Assembly (NCBI GenBank): GCA_014529385.2
Contig: CM043943.1
Location: forward strand, 159,716,747 to 159,780,746
Direction: 5' to 3'
Origin: Adiantum capillus-veneris
Taxonomy: Eukaryota; Streptophyta; Polypodiopsida; Polypodiales; Pteridaceae
DNA length: 64,000 nucleotides
Below the pieces are notes generated by a model, which was not told the origin of the DNA, ran no database searches, and worked only from the letters and a program-made list of their open reading frames with translations. Within the stretch, counting starts at the first letter, position 1; the number at the start of each line of letters is the position of its first letter. Below are positions 1 through 12,338 of this stretch, piece by piece. The translations under genes and the position numbers were made by a program.

Positions 1-49
1 CTTAACCACTATTGAGCTATTAGAAGCTTGACAGGAGCCGGTGCTGTTT

Positions 50-66
50 TGGTGTCGAAAGACCCT
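50..66 (+). promoter_or_regulatory. Candidate primer binding site
   Basis: TGGTGTCGAAAGACC follows a T-run just upstream of gag and begins with the TGG expected of a tRNA 3' end complement. The primer tRNA is not identified, and the LTR end that should precede it could not be confirmed. Confidence 0.3.
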
Positions 67-209
67 CTCTTCTATTCCTTGCAATTAATGGTATTCGAGC
101 CGCGGGTACAGTAGCTTGAGTGCTTTTTCTAAAGGGGTAAAGAGGAGTAGCAACTAGGGCTTGAAGTGCCAAAGTACACCTAAAAAGTTTACACCTAAAA
201 GTTGTTAGA

Positions 210-2915
210 ATGGCTGACAATATTAAAGAGAGTGAAATTAATGTTGATAACTTTGATTTTGCTCATGAGCAAGCTACTAATGATGCTTCAATGCTTGTTA
301 ATTATCTTGTTTCTAGGCTTCAACAAGCCATGGGCAATCCATCTCTCCAAAGTGAAGTGCAACGGCAGCTCCGTGCTCACGGGATTCTCCAAGCTCATCA
401 CCATGACGAGAGAACACCTAGGAAGCCTCCTTGTGAGACTACCAAAAGAGGTCTCTCTCCGATTCGGGAAGAAGAAGAGAATCCATATGAAGGGCTCAAG
501 AACTTACTTCTTGATGATGCATCTCCTTCCCAAAGGAGAACTCAAGAGCCTCCACCGAAGGAACGAGAAAGAAGCGAGTCTCCCGCCACCTCGGCGGAGA
601 TGGCTCCACGAAGACGGCGGGCTAAACGCTCTCCATCACCACCAAAGCGGAGAAGACCATCACACTCTTCTCCACGCCATAATTCAAAGAGGGATGATAA
701 AAAGCAAGAGAAGAAAAAGGCGAGAAAGAGGACACCCTCTTCTCCATCTTCTTCATCCTCTTCCTCTTATGAAAGCTATGGTGAAGACGACAAAGATCAA
801 GACAAGAAAAAGGCGAGAAAGAGGTCACCCTCTTCTCCACCTTCTTCAAATTCTTCATCTTCTGAAGAAAGTGATGGTGCAACTTTTGAACCATCAAAAA
901 GAAGAGGCCATAGGAAATCCTATGCCGCATGGAAGAGGTCGTCCAAGCTGAAGAAATTCAAAGAGGGAGGGAAGAGCATCTCTTTCCTTACCTATGATGG
1001 CACCTTCGGTGCTACAGACAAAGTTTTGGCCTTTATCCAGCAATTCGATGCGGCGTTTGGAGATGAGGGCTTCACGGAGTCCTCTAAGCTACGCCATGTA
1101 GCTATGCACTTTCAAAAGTCCGCCAGACAATGGTGGTCTAGCCTACGAGCCAACGGTGAAGCTCCACGAACATGGAAGGCTTTAAGAGCTTCCATTATGA
1201 AGCAGTTTTTGGCCACCGATGCCAAAGACAAAGTACTCACCGAATGGCGAAGCTTAAAGCTCTCTCCCAATGAATCCATCCACAAATATGTAGACAAGTT
1301 TTGGGACCTACAACTCAAAGCCACTGTCTTCAAAAAGTTGGATTTTGGAGAGCAAAAGCAACAATTTTGTGCGGGCTTAACCGAAGAAATGGCGGAGTAT
1401 GTCAACTCCCAAAGGCCACGTACCATATCGGCGGTAATACACCATACTATGGTGGCCTCGCGAATCAATTTCCAAACGGGGGGTAAAAGAAATAATAAGC
1501 CCCCGGAAAACAAGGGTTCCAATGAGCCTAAGGGGAAGGACAATGTCCAAAAGTCTCCTAAGGGCAATTCCAACAAAGCTAAAGAGAAGGGAGTTTACAA
1601 AGGAAAGAATAAACTCTCTCCTGAAGAGCTTGAGCGTTATCGTAAAGATAACCGGTGTTTCAAGTGCGGCGAACAAGGGCATGCGTACCGCGCTTGTCCC
1701 CAAAAGAACAACCGCCAAGATCCTCCTAGAGCTTCTTTGGTTGAAATCCAAGAGGAGGAGATTCACCAAACTCACCACAAAGGATCTCCTCTATGCCATG
1801 CTTGGGGAAAGGTAAGAGAACATGATGCTTTTATTCTCTTTGACCCTGGTTCTACTCACAATTTCATATCTATGGAGTTAGCCACCAAGCTAGGCATACA
1901 ATCCTACGAGATGGGAGATATCCTACCCGCAGACAGTGCCTTCAAGGGGCAAGAAGCTTCAGTCACTCCCTTAATCGGGAAATTGAGGCTTCATGTCCAA
2001 GGCTATGTGGACAAAGAGGATTTCTTTATCTCTCCTCTCAAGCATGAGGATGTAATCCTAGGGGCACCATGGTTTGACCGTTTGGCTGCCCATGTTAAAT
2101 TTCCTGAAAGGAGAATCTCCTTTAAGTTCAGGGAAAAGGACATGTATATAGATGCTAGGGAGATGGGTAACACCATCCCCATTGTACATACACCAGCTTT
2201 CAACAAGTCAATAAAGAGCTCTATTTCCGTGTACATGATTTTTGTTAAAGATTCTCAAAATGAACCTAATGCTTTAGCAAAAGAAAATAAAAGCAACCAA
2301 AAGGAATTAGAGTTATCCAATTTTCTCAAGGGGTTTCAAGATGTCTTTATTGACGACATCCCTTGTGAGCTACCTCCTAAACGAGGTAATGACGACCATG
2401 CAATTGAACTTCTTCCAGGAAGTTCACCGCCTAACAAACCTCCTTATAGAGTTTCTCAAGCTCAACAAGAGGAGATTATGCGGCAAGTGCATGAGTTAAT
2501 TGAGAAGGGCATGGTTAGGCCTAGCTCATCTCCATTTTGCTCACCTGTGCTATTAGTGCAAAAGAAAGACGGCACATATCGTATGTGTGTCGACTATAGA
2601 GCACTAAATAGGATCACTATCAAGAATAGGTTTCCCGTTCCACGGGTAGAAGACCTATTTGATAAGCTACAAGGATCGACCTACTTCAGTAGGATTGACC
2701 TAAAAAGTGGCTATCATCAAATAAGGATAGTTGATCAAGACATTGTAAAGACCGCATTTCGTACTACATTTGGTCTTTACGAATACATTGTCATGCCTTT
2801 TGGCTTGACTAATGCACCAGCCACATTTAACCGCTTGATGGAGAAGCTGTTCAGCCTCATCGAACCTTCACTGGAGTGTTCTTTGATGATATTATCATCT
2901 ACTCTAATTCATTAG
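210..2915 (+). CDS. Chromo-1 Gag, protease and N-terminal RT (frame breaks inside RT)
   Basis: This 901-codon frame starts at the first ATG after the leader. Residues about 110-245 are very rich in Ser, Arg and Lys and contain two similar blocks, each with KKKARKR followed by SPSSP-type runs, like the RS tails of splicing factors. The gag core with WWSSLRANG-like sequence follows at about 255-420. A CX2CX4HX4C zinc knuckle ([14 protein letters not shown]) lies near 1658-1699. A retropepsin motif [11 protein letters not shown] follows, then RT fingers and palm with [24 protein letters not shown] and [12 protein letters not shown]. The frame leaves RT just before the catalytic FFDD, which lies in the next frame at 2876. 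This is best read as a disabling shift, because programmed shifts are not expected inside the RT active site. Confidence 0.88.
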   Translation: MADNIKESEINVDNFDFAHEQATNDASMLVNYLVSRLQQAMGNPSLQSEVQRQLRAHGILQAHHHDERTPRKPPCETTKRGLSPIREEEENPYEGLKNLLLDDASPSQRRTQEPPPKERERSESPATSAEMAPRRRRAKRSPSPPKRRRPSHSSPRHNSKRDDKKQEKKKARKRTPSSPSSSSSSSYESYGEDDKDQDKKKARKRSPSSPPSSNSSSSEESDGATFEPSKRRGHRKSYAAWKRSSKLKKFKEGGKSISFLTYDGTFGATDKVLAFIQQFDAAFGDEGFTESSKLRHVAMHFQKSARQWWSSLRANGEAPRTWKALRASIMKQFLATDAKDKVLTEWRSLKLSPNESIHKYVDKFWDLQLKATVFKKLDFGEQKQQFCAGLTEEMAEYVNSQRPRTISAVIHHTMVASRINFQTGGKRNNKPPENKGSNEPKGKDNVQKSPKGNSNKAKEKGVYKGKNKLSPEELERYRKDNRCFKCGEQGHAYRACPQKNNRQDPPRASLVEIQEEEIHQTHHKGSPLCHAWGKVREHDAFILFDPGSTHNFISMELATKLGIQSYEMGDILPADSAFKGQEASVTPLIGKLRLHVQGYVDKEDFFISPLKHEDVILGAPWFDRLAAHVKFPERRISFKFREKDMYIDAREMGNTIPIVHTPAFNKSIKSSISVYMIFVKDSQNEPNALAKENKSNQKELELSNFLKGFQDVFIDDIPCELPPKRGNDDHAIELLPGSSPPNKPPYRVSQAQQEEIMRQVHELIEKGMVRPSSSPFCSPVLLVQKKDGTYRMCVDYRALNRITIKNRFPVPRVEDLFDKLQGSTYFSRIDLKSGYHQIRIVDQDIVKTAFRTTFGLYEYIVMPFGLTNAPATFNRLMEKLFSLIEPSLECSLMILSSTLIH

Positions 2916-5158
2916 AGGAACACAAGCAACACCTCCAGGTAATATTTCAAGTTTTAAGAGAGAATAAACTTTATGTTAATCGAAAGAAAAGTGAATTTTT
3001 CTTGCAAGAGATTCAATATTTAGGTCACATTATCTCTCAAGATGGAATCCAAATGGATCCATCCAAGTTAGAGGTAATAAAAGGATGGCCTAAACCAAGG
3101 AATCTTCATGAACTAAGAAGCTTTATAGGTATGTGTGCATACTATAGACGCTTCATAGAAAAGTTCTCACAAATTGCGGGACCATTACATGACCTAACAA
3201 AGAAAAATGTTAGGTATACGTGGTCTGCTAAGGAGAACAATGCTTTCGAAAAGCTTAAAGAAAAGCTTATCTCTCAACCTGTGCTTACACTACCGGATCT
3301 CTCAAAACCATTTGAGGTCCAATGTGATGCTTGTGGTGATTGCCTTGGGGCTGTTTTGCTCCAAGAAGGGCACGCCATAGGCTATGAGAGTCGAAGGCTC
3401 GACCCTGTTGAGCAAGCTCTAGGCATATACGAAAAAGAACTCCTTGCAGTTCTACATGCCTTAGACTCATGGAAGCACTATTTATTGGGGACTCCTTTCA
3501 TTCTGCGAACGGATCACCAAAGTCTTAAGTACTTCATGACGCAGACCAAGCTCTCCGACAAACAAATGAGGTGGGCAAATTTCCTTTCGCAATTTCATTT
3601 TCATATTGCTCACATTGCTGGCAAGCATAATCAAGTAGCCGATGCACTCTCAAGACGACCGAGAGTGAATGCGGTTTCCATAGCAACTCACAATGATCTA
3701 TCTTTAATGATAGATGAGTATGCTATTGATCCCGATTTTAGAGATGTGATTTCAGCCCTTGCCTTAGGGAAGAAAGAAGAACCATTTACTTTACAAGATG
3801 GTTATCTTCTCTATGGCAATAGACTATGCGTTACTAACTCACTACGTGAGAAAGTAATGTATGAATCTCATGCTCCCCCATATGCGGGGCATAGAGGGAT
3901 TCAGTCTACTCTAAAGGGAATTGAAACATATTTCTATTGGCCTACCATGAAAGTGAACATACATGAGTATGTTTCCAAATGTGTGGTATGTCAAAAGACA
4001 AAATTTGATAGAGGGAAGCAACTTGGATTGCTTCAACCCTTGCCAATCCCTAATTCACCATGGGAGAGCATATCCATGGATTTTATCTTTGGATTGCCTA
4101 AGTCTATCCATGGGAATACGGGAATATGGACGATAGTAGACAGGTTCAGTAAACAAGCTCATTTTATACCTGTCAAAAAGACTATCAAAGCCCATCAAAT
4201 GGCAACCCTCTTCATTTCACAAATTTTCAAGTACCATGGCTTGCCAATGTCCATAGTGTCGGATAGAGATCCTAGAATGACCAGTAATTTCTGGAAGGGT
4301 CTCTTTGAGAATTTAGGAACAAGGCTAAACTTCTCTTCGGCCTATCATCCACAAACTGATGGCCAAAGTGAAATAGCTAACCTAACTATTCTCGATCTAC
4401 TAAAAGCCTATGTAACGGAAGTAGATCAAAGATCCCAATGGGAGAAGTACTTACCCTTAGTAGAGTATGCTTACAATAACACTGTACATACTTCTACAGG
4501 AAAAGCACCTTTCGAGGTAATTGAGGGAAGATCAAAAAGTCCCTTGCTACTTAAGGTACATGGGAAGATCTTCGCTGCAGATGAGTATAGCCGAGACCTA
4601 CAAGAATCTTTCCAAAAGATTAAGGATGCTATCTCTATCTCACAGCAAAGGCAAAAGGCTGCTGCTGACAAGCACAGAAGAGCCCAAGCCTTTAAAGAAA
4701 ACGATTGGGTCTTGTTAAAGTTTCCCAAGGCTCGATTAAGGCACACGACGGGCAAGAATCCTACGGGCCACCAAAAGTACTATGCTAAACTAGCAAAAAG
4801 GTACTATGGTCCCTTCCAGATTCTTAGGCCAATCAATGAGATGGCCTATCAACTTAAGTTGCCCAATCATTGGCTCATACACAATGCTTTTCATGTGAGC
4901 CTCTTAAAGCCTTACAAAGGAGAGCCACCTCAAGAACCAACTATTGAAGACCCACCGGAGATCGAGGACCACGAGGAGGTGCTGCAGCCCGAGTCCATTC
5001 TCCGACATGAAGACAAGGTATTAAGAGGCGGTAAGACTATCAGACGATATCTTATTAAGTTTAAGAATTATCCTTTTGAAGATGCTAGATGGATGCAAGG
5101 CATACAATTAAAGGATAACCTAAACCTTGTCAATGCTTACAATGCTTCCCAAGAGTAA
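2876..5158 (+). CDS. Chromo-1 C-terminal RT, RNase H, integrase and chromodomain
   Basis: This is the continuation of pol in the -1 frame relative to gag. It opens with [10 protein letters not shown], the RT catalytic motif, and the homologous frame extends a little upstream (FTG before it), so the GTG at 2876 is not a real start. RNase H follows ([32 protein letters not shown]). Integrase has an HHCC finger, then catalytic Asp in SMDFIFGLP, Asp in IVSDRDPRM and Glu in DGQSEIAN, so DD35E is intact. The C-terminus carries a chromodomain-like stretch ([18 protein letters not shown]), which in chromoviruses binds modified histones and guides insertion. The frame ends with a stop at 5156-5158. 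Confidence 0.9.
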   Translation: MFFDDIIIYSNSLEEHKQHLQVIFQVLRENKLYVNRKKSEFFLQEIQYLGHIISQDGIQMDPSKLEVIKGWPKPRNLHELRSFIGMCAYYRRFIEKFSQIAGPLHDLTKKNVRYTWSAKENNAFEKLKEKLISQPVLTLPDLSKPFEVQCDACGDCLGAVLLQEGHAIGYESRRLDPVEQALGIYEKELLAVLHALDSWKHYLLGTPFILRTDHQSLKYFMTQTKLSDKQMRWANFLSQFHFHIAHIAGKHNQVADALSRRPRVNAVSIATHNDLSLMIDEYAIDPDFRDVISALALGKKEEPFTLQDGYLLYGNRLCVTNSLREKVMYESHAPPYAGHRGIQSTLKGIETYFYWPTMKVNIHEYVSKCVVCQKTKFDRGKQLGLLQPLPIPNSPWESISMDFIFGLPKSIHGNTGIWTIVDRFSKQAHFIPVKKTIKAHQMATLFISQIFKYHGLPMSIVSDRDPRMTSNFWKGLFENLGTRLNFSSAYHPQTDGQSEIANLTILDLLKAYVTEVDQRSQWEKYLPLVEYAYNNTVHTSTGKAPFEVIEGRSKSPLLLKVHGKIFAADEYSRDLQESFQKIKDAISISQQRQKAAADKHRRAQAFKENDWVLLKFPKARLRHTTGKNPTGHQKYYAKLAKRYYGPFQILRPINEMAYQLKLPNHWLIHNAFHVSLLKPYKGEPPQEPTIEDPPEIEDHEEVLQPESILRHEDKVLRGGKTIRRYLIKFKNYPFEDARWMQGIQLKDNLNLVNAYNASQE

Positions 5159-5513
5159 GCAAATGTACAAAATGTTAAAAATGAACAAAAATTTTTGTCT
5201 TATAAGACTCTTTTTCTTGATTTGTGCACAAAAATGAAGTAGTATGCATGCTTAGATCAAGTTTGCGGAGACGACGTCTCCCAAACACCAAGTAGAGCTT
5301 GTCACTCTACTATGGAAGACTGATAGGACTAATGTGCAGACATGCTTGCGGCAGCCTCAGGCTCTCAAGCGCCAAATGGACTAGTCATCCATTATGGAAT
5401 GATGTCGTAGGGTAACATAGGGATCCTCTACCCGCTAAGAAAAGGACTCATGTATATGCTTTATCTTCTCTACACCATAGTCGAGGACGACTATGATTTC
5501 AAGAGAGAGGTAA
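5159..5513 (+). other. Chromo-1 3' untranslated region with polypurine tract
   Basis: About 350 bases between the pol stop and the presumed 3' LTR have no ORF that I recognise. The segment closes with AAGAGAGAGG at 5501-5510, a plausible polypurine tract for plus-strand priming. Confidence 0.5.
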
Positions 5514-7090
5514 TGTCATAATAATCAATATCTAATTCTCCTAAATGATTTTCTCATATTAAACTGATCATTTAATGTGGGGAAGTGCCAAGGGAGAAAA
5601 AGCTAGAATATTGGTTAAGTTAGCAGACCGGCCACAGTAGGGATCCAAAGGAGGGAAAATAGGGATCCAAAGGGGGGGCCATCTGCAAAAGAGCCATGTG
5701 AAACAACGGGCTAAAAAGACCCTAAGGTTCAGCCCATTAAGACTTCCAAAATGCTAAGGTTCCAAAATTCAAAGGTTGTGTCCAAAGGTTAACCTTAGGG
5801 AAAATTGGATGCTTAGTGTGTACCCAAAAAGTCTTTCTGCATCCCTACATGGGAGGGGGCGAGCCCCAAAGCTAGGGGATGAGAGAGAAAACCACACACA
5901 CACACACACAGGCTCCCTTTACACAAAGGGAATGAGGGACACATGTCAGCTCCCTAGGCCAGATGCCCACAAGGTGTGCCCAATTCCTATTGGAAGACCC
6001 TTGAAGTGGACCAATGAGAATTAAGCTAGAGTAAATCTAGTTTAATTAATTTAAAAACATTTAATAAAAGAAACCAATAAGAATTAAGTGTCCTAGAAGA
6101 CTATTGGGCAGTCTCCCAAGGGGTCCAATGAGCATTCAGAAGCCCCATGGCTTGCCTGATTCCTATTGGCCAGGAGGCAAAGGGGTCCAATGAGAGTTTA
6201 GTTTAATTATTTAATTATCTAAAGCTCTCACAAAAGGGGAAAGGGGGACACATGTCAGAAGGCTATCACTTATGCTGCTTAATTCCTATTGGCTTGACCT
6301 GGGGAGGTCCAATGAGGAAAAAGCCAGCCTAACTTAGCAGCTAGGGCTCGCCCAAGAGAGAGAGGGGGCTGATTTTTGCTTGGCATTCACTCACACACTC
6401 TCACACTTGACCATGTGTGAAGGGAAAACACTCTATCTCCTCCCAAGCTTTAATGGAGAGCTCATCACCTACTCCAAGCTTGTGAGATAGAAGCCTACAT
6501 CAACACCCTCTTGGCATGTGGATGCAAATCCAACCAAGAGCCAAGCTTCAATGCATGCTCATCTTCTCTACCAAGCTAATTACTAAGCTAAGCTATGCTA
6601 ATATGAGTGATTATGTGAGGAGATGTACTTCTTTCTCGTAAGATACTTCTTTTTCCTCTCAATCTACTCTCATACCCTGCTAGCTCTCACCATCTTCGAA
6701 GGTGTGTGAGGTCTTGGGTCTGAGAACGGGGATAATTCAAGTTGTGTTTGATTAAGTGTTTTGCTTGGTGTATGAAGCTTCCATCTTCATTGCACTAGCT
6801 AGTCTTGAAGGAACACAAAGAATTGTATTGTACAATGTCTCTCTTGATGGGAGAAACCATAATACAAAGCCTTTTGGAGGGGGGACCGGCTCCATGCAAA
6901 TCCGGTCCTCAACTGTTGTCAATAGCTTAATTGCTCTCTCTCTTTTGAAAGTATTGTCGATGCTATCTAACTAGGTGTTATGCTTTTTGTTGCTCTCTCC
7001 ACCCAAGCACTCTTGTAATTCTCATTAGGAATCTATTCTAATGAAATGCCCACTATGTTCATGCTAATTTCCGCTCCAAATAAGATTTTA
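5514..7090 (+). repeat. Probable 3' LTR of Chromo-1
   Basis: The segment starts TGTCATAATAATC right after a purine tract. It contains a CCAAT-rich U3-like part (about 5,925-6,330), then CT-rich leader-like sequence. No long ORF is present. The matching 5' LTR is outside the window, so the right boundary (a TGTTACA near 7,100 is one candidate) is not established. Confidence 0.45.
5925..6335 (+). repeat. Repeated ATTCCTATTGG...CCAATGAG dyads in the LTR
   Basis: Three units pair ATTCCTATTGG (or close to it) with a downstream (G)GWCCAATGAG, at about 5971-6025, 6147-6200 and 6279-6320. A further partial unit lies at 6061-6135. Two units are preceded by GGGACACATGTCAG, at 5937 and 6247, giving a duplicated block about 310 bp apart. 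Each dyad puts CCAAT-type cores in opposite orientations, as expected of an enhancer built from NF-Y-like sites. The function is inference. Confidence 0.6.
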
Positions 7091-7290
7091 GGCCATTAAA
7101 TGTTACAATGCTGCCCCCTTGAACCACCTCCATTCCCTGCAGGGCCACGGAGCATGCCATGAGCACAAGGATGGAAGCTATCCCCACTTTCAAGCTCGCC
7201 ATGTCTGCTTTGCTTCACCACCACATTTTCCTGACCTGCAGCCAGATTGTACTTAGATTTCGATTTGATGATCCTCTCTCTCATAAAAAA
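7091..7290. other. Unassigned spacer
   Basis: No gene or recognisable element is seen between the presumed LTR end and the foldback repeat. Short ORFs here lack any family resemblance. Confidence 0.4.
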
Positions 7291-7298
7291 TAAAATTA

Positions 7299-8215
<917 letters not shown>

Positions 8216-9546
8216 GGAGCTTCCGATATTTCAAAGAACGTGGTAGAGCTCAAAGCTCTGCTCAACCAAGCTACACGACGTCGTCGGGACCTCATGTGGA
8301 GAGTCTTATATCCTTTGAGATATAGACATTAGAAATGGTAGCAGCCTTGTTTGCACAATATCAAGGGAAGTTACTTCATACCTCAAAAAGTCAAAGATCA
8401 TCAACTCATTATAAAGCTTGTCTAGTTTTAGTTGGAATCAGGATGTTAACAAGTGATAAAATCACAAGGTCTGCCAGGCATGATAAAAATTTCTTTTTGA
8501 CATCCAATTTTTCAAGCCCCCTTTCATATGCTTTGTGTAATGCAATCAACTTATAGAATTGGCCATATATAACGTTAACTTAAAGATATAAATACAAAAA
8601 ATGACAAGCAATTTTGAGATTGTTTTGATAGGCAAAATAGCCCTTGACAAAAAAAGTAGGCGTCAATTTTAGGCCTTGATCTGAGGGTAGATCCCACTTT
8701 AAAATCACTACATCTCTAAGCTTTTAAAAAAAAAAACATAAGCGTGCACATAGAATTGAATTAAAAAATCACCCTTAAGCTCTACACCCTAAGCTTTAAA
8801 TCCCTATGCTATACACCCCACTTTAAAAACTCTACATTTTTAAGCTCTAGAACCCTTTTTACAAATTTAAAATTGTAGATCCGTAAGTTGTAAATCCCAC
8901 TTTAAAAGCTTTAAAGTTCTAAGTCCTAAAACTCTAACGTCTCGGGGTGACCCTTCCCCTACTTGTGGATCCATGTAACATTTTCACTTTCTTTAATTCA
9001 AAGTTTTACCTTCTAATATAAAAAAACTCTAGGTCCTCATTGGATCATCGAAAACGTAAGCTTACTTTAAAAGTTCTACATCTTTAAGTTCTAACTTAGC
9101 TTTAAAATCTTTAAAAATAAAAATAAAAAATCTTTAAAGGTTAAAGCCCCAAATGATAAATTCCTTCCATAAAGTTTTAACTAACAAAAATGACAACTTT
9201 AGTCTATTACCTCAAGTTTCAAGGGGTGAACCAAATTCTCAAAATGAAAAGGTGTGTAACACAAATTTCAAAATGAAAAGGTGACTCTTGGGATTTGTGG
9301 AGCCTCTAAGGCTTTATCATTTAACATGTAAGGCTGTCAACATTTCATGCTTCCAAAGGCATTGGGCAACCCAAAATCTTTTCCTTGATATATGAAAGTT
9401 CATTTCATATTTCAAAACTCAAGACATGCCCATCATTAGATTTACACAATTCATTTCAATGAGTACCCACTATCTTATTTCAACCAATCAACATTTTTGA
9501 GATGTCAAAAAATGCTTAAAAATACAACTCAACCTTTTTCCTATTT
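8216..9546. other. Non-coding AT-rich sequence with degenerate short repeats
   Basis: No gene is seen. From about 8,690 to 9,170 the text repeats loose variants of CTTTAAAA-CTACAT-TTTAAGCTCTA with a period near 20-30 bp. This suggests a decayed minisatellite. It is not a telomere array, because true TTTAGGG or CCCTAAA runs are absent. Confidence 0.5.
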
Positions 9547-9549
9547 TAG

Positions 9550-9939
9550 TCAGCAAAAAGAGAAGTGATCTCTATAGCCTTTGCCCTTTGGGCAGGCCAA
9601 AAAGTAAAAGATCTAGATATCTCTCTTCAAGGGACCTCCAAGGAGAAAATTGACGTTCATGTGGATTTTAAGGCAAGATTCTTGGAGTTGAAGGTCCATA
9701 ATATTGATGGCAAGAATTATCGTCTGGGTGATTATCGTCTGGGTGTGTCGTGTTTGTGTAAAGCTATCGTACTTGAGAAATGTAGTGTCATTGTTAGGCC
9801 TACTTGGATTAACATTATTTTGAAGAAGCGGGAGAAGGGCACCTGGCAATATCTTCATGGGAATGAAGACAAGTCAAAGTTGTGGAGTGATGATAAAGAA
9901 CCCATGTCTGGGCTCATGCAAATAATGAGGAATTTTTAA
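9550..9939 (+). pseudogene. CacyBP/SIP-like CS-domain fragment (retrocopy remnant or isolated exon)
   Basis: The open frame from 9550 to 9939 resembles the CS domain and following segment of calcyclin-binding protein (CacyBP/SIP), a SIAH/SGT1-type ubiquitin-pathway adaptor. Supporting stretches are KVKDLDISLQG, DGKNYRL, EKCSVIVRPT, a K-E-x-x-TW core and a closing DKEPMSGLMQIMRNF. An in-frame stop lies just upstream at 9547-9549, so the N-terminal region is missing. The family's C-terminal tail is also absent, because a stop follows RNF. A 15-nt tandem duplication (ATTATCGTCTGGGTG twice, 9716-9745) inserts five residues, giving YRLGDYRLG. A pyrimidine-rich stretch ending in TAG precedes the frame and could be a splice acceptor, so an exon of a split gene remains possible. 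A pseudogene is more likely. Confidence 0.55.
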
Positions 9940-10430
9940 CTTTGTCGTGACTTTGTACTACAGAAAGCCGAGAGCTTCATGGTAGGATAGGTGGTTTGGG
10001 GTCATGGTGAGAGTCCATGGTGGTTCTAACCTCTTCTGGAGACGTCGCTAATGGTATAAGGCATTATATTCTGGTATAGAAGTAGATCCATCCACTTGAT
10101 TGTTGATATAGAGGTCATGATTGGTCCAAAGAACTATTTTGGTATTGAAGTAGATCCATCCACTTGATTGGTCCAAAGAGTTGGTATCAATGTTCCTAGG
10201 GAAAATCATACAAATTTCCCTTATGGTAGATTCAACCCTAGGAAAGTTTTCCCACTAATCGGCATCTTTTACAATTTAATTCTATTTTAATGAATTTTCC
10301 AAGCGGATTTTCTGCCTTTCCATCTATTTTGATTTGTAAACATCTCGTGCTCACCCAAAACATTTGCGAAAGAAACTAGTGATAAAATCAGCTCAAGGCT
10401 AAGCTGAGGCACAATTTTCTTGAACATTGG
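9940..10430. other. Non-coding, with a short local duplication
   Basis: GTAGATCCATCCACTTGATTG occurs near 10081 and again near 10148, each followed closely by GGTCCAAAGA. This is a ~67-bp local duplication. Nothing else is recognised. Confidence 0.5.
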
Positions 10431-10432
10431 TT

Positions 10433-10499
10433 GGCATGGTAGTGGCATCAAACCTCCATTTTTTGGTAGAGAGAGAGAGGTTTCTCAAATCACATATAG

Positions 10500-10548
<49 letters not shown>

Positions 10549-10573
10549 CATGGTAGCGGCATCAAACCTCCAA
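10433..10573. repeat. (GA)n tract between direct repeats
   Basis: A (GA)n run at 10506-10543 lies between two copies of GGCATGGTAG(T/C)GGCATCAAACC, at about 10433 and 10547. A second short GA run sits at 10470-10480. Confidence 0.7.
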
Positions 10574-10918
10574 AAACTAAAAAAAGCCCAAAAAAACTCA
10601 AATAAAACATTTTGTTATTGCAATACTGATAGAATGCCACATGAGATGCTGCTTATAACAAAGACACTCTTTTGTCTATTTATGCTCACCAATTCCCCAT
10701 AGACCTCGACATGGTGGATCCTCCCCCCCCCCTTCTTCCCTCATCGCGTCCACCCACGAACTGAGTTGTTGGCTATGTGCCAAGGTAGGACAAGGCCTCT
10801 ACGCGAATTTTGTTGTATTTTTTTAGATTTATAACTAAGAGAGGGAGTTAGTGCCCTACGAAAGTGGAAGTGGCACCAAATTAGAAGCATTTGTGGTTGC
10901 CACAAGAGAAGAGGTGGT

Positions 10919-11270
10919 TGTTGAGATAGGCATGTCCTTCTTGCTCCAACTGTGGGAAACATCTCTACATGTGCATACTATTTGCTATTGGCATTTGTTC
11001 TATAAGTTGTAAGCTTTTAAGAAGGGCCACATGGAGAGTAAGAAGGGCCACATGGAGAGTTATCAGCCGGATAGCCACTCCAACTTTGTGCATGAATAAA
11101 GCCTAACACTATGTTGTACATTACACTATGCTAAAAAGTATTTCTAGCCTTTTTTGTGTATTGAGTCCACCTTTACTAAAGTGTATGTACTTCTCTCTTC
11201 AATTGTCTAAGCTATGCCCTGCACACACACACAAACCTCCTTGAGCACACACACACCATCAGCCCCAACA
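10919..11270 (+). repeat. 5' LTR of the TRIM-like element
   Basis: This 352-bp LTR is closely similar to 12339-12672. It carries an extra tandem copy of about 21 bp around AAGAAGGGCCACATGGAGAG, near 11022-11063, which is single in the 3' LTR. The termini TGTTG and CAACA are inverted repeats. Confidence 0.9.
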
Positions 11271-12193
11271 ACTAGTATCAGAGCTAGTGAGCATCACAAC
11301 AAGATTAGCAATCCTATTAGCATCACACAAAAGCCCAATTTTTTTATTTTCAAGTGCATCAATCACTGATCAGAAGGTGATAAAGAAGCCCAAATCAGCC
11401 CCTTAATCAAAGAGAATCGAGAGCATGGCTTGAAGTTGCTTCGATCCGAGCTTGAGGATGTTTTTCCCTCACTAAGGCGCTCTCTTTTGCAACTTTGGAT
11501 GATGCAAAGCTGAAAATTTCAGCTTATCACCTCATTCGACGGCTTCAGCTTTGCTTCGAAATCTCTTCCCGGCCTTGGAGATCTGCCGATCAGCCCCTTC
11601 GGATGTAGTTGCAGCTAAAAAAAAAACCCTCTTGCAATACATGATCGCGGAATGGCTTCAAGATCAGCCCACCTCGCTTTGGACGGCAACTTCTCATCTC
11701 AGCAACTCTCAGGTCTCGTTTTCTATGTACATAATCCCTTTTTTTGAATTATAGTAGCCTTTTGAGCTTTTGATTGGCTAGTGGAGCTTTACATCAACAT
11801 ACTACACAACTCCAACAATTTGCAAAGCTCCCATTATAATCGTTTTGTTGATTAAAACCCGCAAGTTTATGCACACTCGAAGTGGCAGCCAAGCTCGACA
11901 TCGACAACACGCTCGACTTCGTCACCAAGCTTGACATACTCAATAATTTATGGTCGATTTGTATTCGATCAAGCTTCTAAGCTATTCAAACTTAAAAGCA
12001 TGATTTTCCAAGGCACATGCACACTTCCACACACGTAATTTAATAACCACTTGTGAAGAGGGGCTTCATGCACGTGAAGAGTCACTTCACAATTTCGGCT
12101 TCCGATCATTGTGTACAGGGCAAGACACTACCATAGAGAGAGTCTCTTTACTGGTAAGACCAAGTCCCTTTGTGTGTATAACCGTTTTGCACC

Positions 12194-12256
12194 ATGGGAG
12201 AAAAAGGGATTGAAAAATTCAATGGAGACGGTTTCCACACTTGGCAGACCAAGCTG
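12194..12256 (+). pseudogene. Residual copia-type gag start
   Basis: The ATG opens a frame reading MGEKGIEKFNGDGFHTWQTK and then a TGA. The KFNG-x-x-F-x-x-WQ pattern matches the N-terminus of copia Gag proteins. The rest of gag and all of pol are missing, so this is the remnant that shows the parentage of the element. Confidence 0.6.
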
Positions 12257-12338
12257 TGAGGATACCCTATGAAAAAGAAACTATGGCCTGTTTGTAAAAC
12301 CGAGAATAAGCAAACCATCCACTTCCTAAGGGGAGGAT

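Larger units (their letters stand above)
1..7090 (+). mobile_element. Ty3 chromovirus-type LTR retrotransposon (Chromo-1), 5' LTR mostly off-window
   Basis: The domain order gag, zinc knuckle, retropepsin, RT, RNase H, integrase, chromodomain on the plus strand is that of a Ty3 chromovirus. Coding sequence runs 210-5158 with one frame change near 2850. A purine tract at 5501-5510 followed by a TG start at 5514 suggests that the 3' LTR begins there. I could not match the 3' LTR to the first 200 bases, so the 5' LTR is probably left of the window. The right end near 7,090 is an estimate. Confidence 0.75.

Noticed and set aside
1-200. 5' LTR end of Chromo-1 matching the 3' LTR tail
   Set aside because: I compared the first 200 bases with 6,700-7,100 and found no convincing match, so no 5' LTR boundary is claimed.
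8690-9170. Interstitial telomere-like repeat
   Set aside because: CCCTAA fragments occur only as part of a looser CTTTAAAA/TCTACA pattern. No tandem TTTAGGG units are present.
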